Shown: positions 28,368-39,500 of the stretch, one piece after another | Layout: every line of letters starts with the position of its first letter | How positions within the stretch are numbered: position 1 is the stretch's first letter | Assembly (NCBI GenBank): GCA_031761405.1 | Contig: JASEVX010000017.1 | Coordinates: 6,373,668-6,437,667, forward strand | DNA: 64,000 bases | Direction: 5' to 3' | DNA from: Serripes groenlandicus | Taxonomy: Eukaryota; Mollusca; Bivalvia; Cardiida; Cardiidae | Notes under the pieces: generated by a model | Databases searched by the model: none | What the model was told of the DNA's origin: nothing | What the model saw: only the letters and a program-made list of their open reading frames with translations | Translations under genes and position numbers: made by a program

Positions 28368-31300
28368 CTGAAATTAAGAAACTGAATTATTTACAGAACA
28401 TTCTACATACATTTATAAATTGAACTGGTTATTTGTTATTATATATTTTCGGAATCATCAAGAACATGCCCGGTAACACATATGTCACATACCTGGTATC
28501 AACAAATTTGGAAAATCTCTATAAATGAAAGTAGAATAATTGAAGAGTGTTGAAAACATTTTGGCAAATGAAGAAATTGCCCATTAAGAGCATTTGTATG
28601 GAAAAGATGAAGTTTAAGCATCATGACAGACAAACAAAGAAGTGATCACAAAGCGTCTTCCTGTATCACAGGTATATGTAACAACAGTCGTTTAATGAAA
28701 TTGCAAACATCGTGCCAAATAGAGATATTTTCAGAAGTCATCTGCTGCAGAGGCATCAGTATGTGGGAATGGGTAACACCATAACTCATTGTTCCACTTT
28801 TTTCCAAACCGTTACCTGTTATTTAAAATCTCAAACCTTCTAATTTGAGGTGTCAGCGTTATGAACCCTTTCCCACATGCAGATACAACTCCAGCAGGTG
28901 ACTTTTTAAAATATTGTGGCAAAAGGAGAAATTTAACGCTTGAAGGTCAAAGGTTTGAGGCTTTATTTCGTCACATGTTCACCTCATCAAGGCGACGTGC
29001 AGAACCCGCGTCTCGACAATATAGGGTCAAGGTCAAGGTCACGCTTGAAGGTCAAAGGTTTGAGGCTTTATTTCGTGTCCGCTCCATATCTCCGAGACGG
29101 CTTGAAGGATTTTCATGAAACTTAGGTCAGTGAAAACATGTCGGCAAAATTATTGAAAATTATTTTGAAAAAAAGCATAAGAAAATAAGTGTAATTGTTG
29201 AAAAGAGCTTAAATTTCTCCTTTTGCCACAATATTTTAAAAAGTCATCTGCTGCAGAGGCATCAGTATGTGGGAATGGGTAACACCATTACTCATTGTTC
29301 CACTTTTTTCCAAACCGTTACCTGTTATTTAAAATCTCAAACCTTCTAATTTGAGGTGTCAGCGTTATGAACCCTTTCCCACATGCAGATACAACTCCAG
29401 CAGGTGACTTTTTAAAATATTGTGGCAAAAGGAGAAATTTAAGCTCTTTTCAACAATTACACTTATTTTCTTATGCTTTTTTTCAAAATAATTTTCAATA
29501 ATTTTGCCGACATGTTTTCACTGTCCCCTGTTGCAGGTTTGCTGCATGTAGGGAAGAGTCAAAGGTTAAACCCTCACCCATGGTTCGCCCCATGAATTTC
29601 TGCCAATCCAATATTCAATGCCATTGTCTGAGACTCCCCATCCGGCAACAGAGATGACGTGGTTCATTTGAAAAAACGGATGATACTCCTCATAGATCCC
29701 ACCAGTGTAGTTATGTTCAAACTGATCTGTAGCCATTAAACCGCAACTAAAAAAATAAATACATAACTCTTCAAACATACAAAAAATCTGCAGCAGACAA
29801 ATTTGAACAAACATGTATTATCAAATTCGGGCAAGTTGTTTCTTAGTAGAAAGCTTGATTATTTTTCTTCTTCAACCTATGTGAAACAATTTGATTCCGC
29901 TGGCATTTCCAAGGCAGACGACTGGAAAGAAAGCCATATGAGATATACAGTCAATTGATTAAAAGGTATTAATTAACCTTTTACCACATACGACAAATCT
30001 ACAGCAGACGACTTTGAAAAAGTTGAGGCAAACATATGGAAATTCTCTATATATGAAAGTTTAATTATGAAATACTGTTGAAATATTGTGGCAAATGGAG
30101 AAATTGCTCGTTATGAGCAATTTCTTCTATTGCCACAATGATTTCAAAAGTCGTCTGTTTCAGATGTGTTTGAATGCGTCTACAAGTGGGAAAGATTTAA
30201 AACCCCAGATCAGACTACATGGTAACTTTTGTTCTGTTGTTTATTATTTGGCTAAGTTATCCCTTTCCCACTTGCAGACGAATTTTGATGCACCTGTAGC
30301 AGACTACTATGAAAATATTGTAGCAAAAGAAGAAATTACACATAGAGAGCATGTTTCTCCTTTTGCCACAATTAATTTCAACTACTTTTAATAAATATAC
30401 TTACATTAATAGAGATTATCCTCCTGCTTCAGTTTTGTTGTATATGGGAAAGGGTTAACATACAACTTAACGCCATACTACTAAAAACTTCAACAATTGG
30501 ATATTGCTTTAGAAGATGAAATATTTTCATAAATACCTGATTGGTCCATTTTTATAAATTTCTGCCATCATTTTGTCTCTACTAGAGACATAACCATAGT
30601 CCCCTACTTTTGACACGTTGTATTTGCCGAGTTTAAAACATTTACCAAAGGTGGTGCATGTTCCACACTGGTTGAACGTATTGCATTCTGTGACATGAAA
30701 AAATTAACTCAATTAAACCTTTATCGCAATCTGTGACATGAAAGAATTAACTCAATTTAATCGTTATCGCAATCTGTGACATGAACGAACAAACTCAATT
30801 AAACTTGTATACAGCAATCTGTGACACGAAATAACAAACTCAATTAAACCGTTATCTCAATTGGTGACATGAAAGAACAAACTCAATTAAACCTTTATCG
30901 CAATCTGTGACATGAAAGAATTAACTCAATTAAAGGCATATGCTACTAAATAGATACACCGTTGATGAGCTGTTGTACTTTGGACTATGTATTCCTCTCC
31001 TAAATGCAAACACTAATATGCAAAAATATATATAGGTCACCGAGATAGATTTTTGTGTAGAGTAATTTCGAAAAACGACGATTTAGTTCATTTTAGTCAA
31101 ATTTTCGAGCATTTTATTGGAAGTCTAAATAATAACAAGTTGTCTTGTATGCATACTTTCAAGTCTTTTCTGGAACTTATTCCTGTTCAATTTGGTGTTC
31201 TATGTATGTGCAGCTGGAAAGGCATCAATAATTGTACAGAATACTATATAAATATAAATTTATGATGTCAAAAAGTCAGACCGGCGACAATTTTTGGGGC

Positions 31301-33532
31301 GCCTTTTGGAACAATTGTTTCCACTTTTAGGGTAATAAAAAAAAATTGACCGTTGCTAATTCAAACTAAACTAGAATTGTTTTGACAAAAACATATGTCT
31401 CCCCCTCAAATATCTGTCAAAATCTCTCAAAACATTCCAACCTATAAAGCAGACAAACAAAAATTTGACCAAGTTGGACAGTACTCAATTTTTAATTACT
31501 AATGTTTTGTCTTGACCTGGTACAAAGTGGACATGATTTCAAATGGTTTACAGAAACACATATTTTTACTGCAGCTGTAACATTCAAGACTGAAGTATTC
31601 TTCAAAACAGTTAACAATTGTTGCTAAACATAAGCAAGCTGTCTTGGAGATATTGAGTGGACAGGAAATAAAGCCTAAAACCTTTGAGCTTCAAGCGTGA
31701 CCTTGACCTTGAACCGGTATGGTCGAGACGCGGGTTCTGCACGTCGCCTTGATGAGGTGAACATGTGACCCAAGTTTCATGAAAATTCTTTAAGCTGTTT
31801 TGGAGATATGGAGCGGCACAAAATAAAGCCTCAAACCTTTGACCTTCACTTCAAGCGTGACCTTGACCTTGACCCAGTATGTTCGAGACGCGGGTTCTGC
31901 ACGTCGCCTTGATGAGGTGAACATGTGACCAAATTTTCATGAAAATCCTTCAAGCCGTCTTGGAGATATTGACTGGACACGAAATAAAGCCTAAAACCTT
32001 TGACCTTCAAGCGTGACCTTGACCTTTAACCGGTATGGTGGAGACGCGGGTTCTGCACGTCGCCTTGATGAGGTGAACATGTGACCCAAGTTTCATGAAA
32101 ATCCTTTAAGGAGATATGGAGCGGACACAAAATAAAGCCTCAAACATTTGACCTTCAAGCGTGACCTTGACCTTGACCCAGTATGGTCGAGACGTGGGTT
32201 CTACACGTCGCCTTGACGAGGTGAACATCTGACCCAAGTTTCATGAAAATCCTTCAAGCTGTCTTGGAGATATTGAGTGGACACGAAATAAAGCCTAAAA
32301 CCTTTGACCTTCAAGCGTGACCTTGACCTTGAACCGGTATGGTCGAGACGCGGGTTCTGCACGTCGCCTTGATGAGGTGAACATGTGACCCACGTATCAT
32401 GAAAATCCTTTAAGGAGATATGGAGTGGACACAAAATAAAGCCTCAAACCTTTGACCTTCAAGCGTGACCTTGACCCAGTATGGTCGAGACGCGGGTTCT
32501 GCACGTCGCCTTGATGAGGTGAACATCTGACCCAAGTTTTATGAAAATACTTCAAACCGTCTTGGAGATATGGAGTTGACACAAAATAAAGCCTCAAACC
32601 TTTGACCTTCAAACGTGACCTTGACCTTGACCCGGTATGGTCGAGACGCGGGTTATGCACGTCGCCTTGATGAGGTGAACATGTGACCCAAGTTTCATGA
32701 AAATCTTTCAAGCCGTCTTGGAGATATGGAGCGGACACGAAATAAAGCCTCAAACCTTTGACCTTCAAGCGTGACCTTGACCTTGACCCTATATTGTCGA
32801 GACACGGGTTCTACACGTCGCCTTGATGAGGTGAACATGTGACCAAAGTTTCATTAAAATCCATCAAGCCGTCTGGGAGATATGGAGCGGACACAAAATA
32901 AAGCCTCAAACCTTTGACCTTCAAGCGTGACCTTGACATTGACCCTATATTGTCGAGACGCAAGTTCTGCACGTCACCTTGATGAGGTGAACATGTGACC
33001 CAAGTTTCATGAAAATCCTTCAAGCCGTCTGGGAGATATGGAGCGGACACGAAATAAAGCCTCAAACCTTTGACCTTCAAGCGTGACCTTGACATTGACC
33101 CTATATTGTCGAGACGCGGGTTCTGCACGTCGCCTTGATGAGGTGAACATGTGACCCAAGTTTCATGAAAATCCTTCAAGCCGTCTCGGAGATATGGAGC
33201 GGACACGAAATAAAGCCTCAAACCTTTGACCTTCAAGCGTGACCTTGACCTTGACCCTATATTGTCGAGACGCAGGTTCTGCACGTCGCCTTGATGAGGT
33301 GAACATGTGACCTAAGTTTCATGAAAATCCTTCAAGCCGTCTCGGAGATATGGAGCGGACACGAAATAAAGCCTCAAACCTTTGACCTTCAAGCGTGACC
33401 TTGACCTTGACCCTATATTGTCGAGACGCGGGTTCTGCACGTCGCCTTGATGAGGTGAACATGTGACCCAAGTTTCATGAAAATCCTTCAAGCCGTCTGG
33501 GAGATATGGATCGGACAAGATTTTGGGGACGA

Positions 33533-33567
<35 letters not shown>

Positions 33568-36500
33568 TCAAGGACAAAAACAATATATCTCCCCTGTATA
33601 CAGGGGGAGACATAATTAATTATAAACATTTCTCCATATCTTACTGGTGTAAAAAGAGCCAAAAAAGGATAGGCTTCCATGGGTTTAAAAATTATGCGTT
33701 ATTGTACAACCCTCCCCCCATTATTCAAACATCGGCATTTTCGGCAAAATATAGTGCATTCATACACAATCAATACATAACTGTATGTTCTATGGGCATC
33801 TTTGCTTGGGAAGTTTGTTGTGTGGAGTACTGGTGTGAGAAAACCAGGAAATGCACGAGTAGGTTAACTGGCCGCCGTGATATAACTGAGAAATAGTTAA
33901 AAACGGCGTTAAACCCCAATCAATATATGGGCATATACAGGCTTAGTCTAAGGGAGATAACTCATGCCGTCAAAGTTGCGCAGCTGTGATGCGCAGTGGC
34001 AAATCCCGCGTATGCCTTAAACCTTTATCGCAATCTGTGACATGAAAGAACAAACTCAATTTGTGACATGAAAGAATTAACTAAATTAAACCGTTATCTC
34101 AATTTGTGACATGAAAGAATTAACTCAGTTAAACCTATATCGCAATCTGTGACATGAAAGTACAAAGTCAAACTCAATTAAACCTTTGCCCAGTTTGGGA
34201 AGAGTATGAAATACATATGAGCAATTTTTGCTTTGCCAACAATGCTTTCAAAGGTTGATGGTAGTAGACAGTATGCATGTGAGAAGGAGTTAAAGCCTTT
34301 AAACATGCAATTCCAAAGCGGACCATGTCACAAATATTACATAATTCAGACATGCCAACATCTTCTCTTGCAATTGAAGTATCAATGTGTAGCATTAACC
34401 CTTCCCCTGATACGACAATTCTGCAGCAGACGACTATGAACATATTTTGTCAAATAATGGAAAATCTATATAATTGAATGGTTAACCTATGACTAAAAGT
34501 GGGAAACATTGTGACAAAAGGAGAAAGTGCACGTTCTGTGCAATTTCTTCTTTTGTTACTATGTTTTCAAAAAGCCGTCTGCTGCAGAGGCGTCAGAAAG
34601 CGTCTATATGAGGGAAAGGGTTAAAAGACCCATGAAAGATTAAGACAGATCCATATTCCAATTTACTCTTGGTGCTCACTAGGTGAAATATATGATTATC
34701 TTGATCATCTTTCATGAGCTGAAACAAGTATATGTAATTCTTATCATCATTTTTCTTGAGGACATGAAATTTCAACCATGTGTGGAAACCAGGTGAACTC
34801 CCATAATATAGTTCTATTAACAAAAGTTAAATTATCATATAAAGAGGAAATCATTCTGGCAAAAGGAGAAATTGCTTATTATGAGCAATTTCTCTTTTTG
34901 CCACAATGTTTTCAAAAACTGTCTGCTACATATGCATCAAAATGTTTCTGTAAGTGGGAATTGGTAATAGCTGATGGAGAATGCATAGGGTCAAAAATTG
35001 ACTCTTTAGTATGCATTTTTCTCATCATTTCCGTTACCCCTTTCCCATATGCAGACATATTTCAACATATCTCCAGCATACTTTTGAAAATAGTGAGACC
35101 AATTGAGAAATTGCTCAAATTGACCAATTTCGCATTTTGCAACCATACAATAATTAATAGATTTTGAGCATATTTGTGTCTAGATGTTTGCACAAGTTAT
35201 GCATACAATAATGGATAGAGTTTGAGCATATTTGTGTCTAGATGTTTTCACAAGTTATACATACAATAATTGACAGAGTTTGAGCATATTTGTGTCTAGA
35301 TGTCTTCACCAGTTATACATACAATAATGGATAGAGTTTGAGCATATAATAATAATAACTGTAAGTACCTTGATCCTTAGCCTGGTAGTTGTTGCAGGTT
35401 TCATCGGGAATCCCCTTATCGTGGGCGTATTTGTAAACAGCCCGGTCATCCCCTCCACGACATGAACCGGCATTGCCACAGTCAATCACATTCTGAATGG
35501 ATAAATAGGAAGATGGCCATGCTCCCTTTCTCTTGATGTTAATTCTGTCAGCAAGGGCACTTGTTGATCCCATCCCCCAGCAGGATCCGCAGTCTGAAAT
35601 TAATGGAGTTATTAAACCTTTGACTAATAGTAATAGGACAGATTAGTGCAACCAGTATAGGCCAAAGCCAGCTGGCACATCTGCACTGTCTGTATGCCAC
35701 TATGTGGGAATGTGTGTATTTTAATCTTAGTATTCCTAGAATACCCTTTTCTTAAAGAATATTCATGAGCCACCTGGCCTTAAGCACATTTAGATATGAA
35801 TCTTCTAAAGATACAATTAACCCTTTCCCACATACAACAAATCTGCTACAGACGTCTTGAAAGCTTGTTGGCAAAAATATTGAAAACCTTTTTAAATGAA
35901 ATTTTAATTACTATATAAATTTGAAAACATAGTGGCAAATGGAGAAATTGTGATTCTGTCCGCAAATGAAAGTGCCAGAGCAATGCAGTTGTTTTAAACA
36001 GATATATTATAGTCAATATGACCTTGTCCTTTGACGTAGCCTTAACGGCAGACGAATTTTTTGCGTATTTAGGAGAAGACAATACTTGTAATGAGTAACG
36101 TAAAATTGGTGTGCGCCGGGTGGACGTTATTAGGTTTCCATAGAAACGTATTATAGGTATAATATGAATGTAAATGCACCAATTTAACATTTAATTCTAT
36201 CTGTTAAAACAAAACTTATGAGAAAAGTCCACGAACTTCTGAGACAGCCCTCGTACATGATAAGAACCCGTGGACTGAGTCACATCACTATACAAAGGCC
36301 AATAACAGATAGAAAAGTGTAACTCACATTGTGGAATGTGTTGATTTCTATTAGTACTTGCATAGTTGACTCCATTCACGTTTCTCCAGTCCCAGTCGGC
36401 TGGGATGTCGGCCATTTTCAAGAACTCATGAGGTCTTGCATAGGTTCTGAAATGATATTTATTATTCTATTCGTTACCCAAATCGTGAAACCAACACATG

Positions 36501-39500
36501 GAAATATCTGCAAATGGATGTATAACTATTGAATAGTATACAGCTATTTACTCCTCTTGAGGTCAATAGTGAAAAACTATTCTTCCAAGTGAATGACTAT
36601 TGACCCGAAATAGAGAATAGTTCTCTATTTCGGGTCAATAGTCATTTGCGAGGAAGAATAGTTTTTCACCATTGAACTCAAAGGGAGTAAATAGCTGTTT
36701 TATTATATATCTTCATGAAAAACGCATAATTTAACTAGTTTATTTATAAAATTATAACGCGCGTTAACATGTTGGTTATGCACGTGCATGACGTCATTTC
36801 AAACAATAACGTCATAACAGATGAACTATTGACTCGAAAATGGACTATTGGACCTGAATTTTAGAATAAAAGCGAAAAGGAGTCAAATAGTCATTTTTTA
36901 TTGAATCACACGTGACTGCTTCTCGTCCAATCAAACACTTTGATTCATAGTAGGTATATAATAAAATTGTATATAATTGAAAACATTGTGGCAAAAGGAG
37001 AAATCATTATGAGTCGTCTGCTGCAGAGGCATCTGAAAGCGTCTGTATGTTTGAAAGGATTAACCCTTTCCAACATACAGCAAATCTGCAGAAGGCGACT
37101 TAGAAAACATCTTGGCAAAAATGTGAAAAATCTCAATATAAATAATGGTATAATAATTAAATCAAGTTGATAAAAGTCATCTGGTGCAGAGGAAAGCGTC
37201 TGTATATATGGACACATTTGAAAAACATACTGGCAACATCTGGAGAAAGGAGAAATTGCACATCGGGAGTAATTATTTTGCTTTTGCTATTGTGTTCACA
37301 GGTTGTCTGCCGCAAATGCGTCAAAATACATTTGCGTGATATGGGAAAAGGTCATTCTGAAGACAATATAATTTTACATAGTGGTGGATAATGTTGAAAG
37401 ACTAGTTTGAAAATAATAAAGAATCTTACTTATATAGTTAACACTTGATTTTATCACATTCACAGGCCACTGCAGCAGACAAATTTTCAAAACACAATGA
37501 GCAATATCTACTTTTGCCACACCGTTTTCAATTTTATTTAATTAATATTTGTTCTTTTATTTATAGAGAGTTCCCATACGTTTTACTAATTATTTTTCAA
37601 AGTGGCCATCTGCAGGTTTGTTGTATGTGGGAAAGGGTTACTTCTCCAGAGTTAGCCTATAGTCTGTTTACCTCTACTAAATGTGTTCAGTGACATTTTT
37701 GTGGTGACTGACAATCGCCACAATGCTAACAGAAACAAAATCAACGAAAACAATTACATAGTCAGTCTTGAACAGTCCATTGACTTTTTATCCCTTACTG
37801 CAAACCAATTAACCTACATCCGTTAAACCGCCAAATACATTGTTCCATCAGTGATACAGAGACACGATTAATAATAATCATGTCAGTGCTACTTGGTACC
37901 AGATTGATACTAATATTTGAGATTCTGCATACAATTAAATTATGTAAGTATTATCTTTCTTCATGTTTGGGCAGATAATAAATATCATTGCCTTCTGGAA
38001 ATTCCAAAATGTTCTATAAATAGCTCGCGAGACTGGTAATCGATTGGTCTTAAATCTCAACATTATAAACGCTTTATTTTGTAGTTGTTGCAATATACGA
38101 AAGCGTCTAGATGATAAGACTGATTTACAAAAGTTTAAATGACACGATGGTAATGTGTACACAAGTTATACACGTTCAAGTGCATCCCTCTCTGTACGTA
38201 CTAGAGTCAATTAGCAATCAATGCTGAAAGTGTAGCCTAAATAAATTGGAGATCGAGCATTATCATATATATATATATGCCTATATTTGTATTAACTGAA
38301 CAGTTTGGCAAATAGAGAAATTGTGCTTTATGAAACAAAGTTGTGTTCGTTTTTGCTCTCAAATTTGTCAAAGCAGTTTAACTTTTCTAAGGAGAAAACC
38401 CTCAATGTGAAGGAACTAAATTGAACAGACCTGTTCAATATCGGACACCATTGAAACAAACACCAAACTAATTGATACTGTTTCCTCTCCTTTCTATGAT
38501 AATTTAGTCATTTCTAGAGTGTATAAAATATTTTATCTAAATCTGGCCTAGCGACCTGGTGATGAACACATCATGACCAATTTTAAAACGTAACTTAAAT
38601 ATCACCAAGAAAACATTCTGGCAAACTAACATTATTCTACCGTCAAAAGATGCAGCTTTTATCAAATTTACCCGCATCAGAATGCACTATTATTGAAAAT
38701 CGAAAGGCATAACCCGAGATACTGCTTGTTACTTTGCAGAATTGTCTATACGATTGCCAATACAGTGCCATAGGCGCTATGATTACACTAGCTAATGGTA
38801 GCCTTTTTCATGACCAATCAAATACCTGAAGATATGTTTCATGCGGTTTAACTGATTCAGGATCTGAGTAAAAGGAAGTGGTATAATTTAAACCTCTTCT
38901 TCATACCCTTTACACCTTTGAAAACATCAGCATAGGGACATATATATGGACAATCCAGAGTTCTAGATAAGGCACGTTTTGCATATTCTTAAATCTTTAT
39001 TTTACCCTCTAACCCTATGTTGTGGATACTAAAAAGAATCGTCTACGTGACATTATTCGTTTGAGTACCCACAACATAGGATTTTCTTTAATGATAAGAG
39101 AGAAATTGTTGAGAAAAGAAATGAATAAATCTCCTTATCTGGACCCCTATAAAAAAGAGAATTATCATTGGAAAATGATGGTCAATTTCTCCTTTGCAAC
39201 TTTTTTTTTAAAAATGTCCTCTACTTCAGATATATTAAACATGTGTCGGTATGTCGGAAAGGGATCAGTGTAACTCTCATCTTTAACCCTTTCCCTCATA
39301 CGACAATGCTGCAGCAGACGACTTTGAACATATTTTGTCAAAAAATAGAAAATCTCTATAATTGTATTGATAACCTTTGATTAAAAGTGGAAAACATTGT
39401 GGCAAAAGCGTCTATATGAGGGAAAGTGTTAATTCACATGAACTGAAAGACACATTTACATATGAATGTACGATTTTGTACATGTATGTCACGATATTTA

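Larger units (their letters stand above)
30934..34016. mobile_element. 3.1-kb TTAA-flanked composite element in CTSZ copy A intron 3
   Basis: Outer inverted ends AGGCATATGC and GCGTATGCC, flanked by TTAA on both sides (30930-30933, 34017-34020). The flanks together restore one unit of the host minisatellite (CAATTAAACCTTTATCG), proving an insertion at TTAA. No transposase is visible. It carries a pearl-like element and a SINE fragment. Confidence 0.8.

Noticed and set aside
32201..33680. Long minus-strand frames of 77-157 codons with repeated [15 protein letters not shown] and [13 protein letters not shown] blocks
   Set aside because: They arise because the pearl core unit is 156 bp, a multiple of three, so one open frame repeats without stops. 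There is no start context, domain or splice support.
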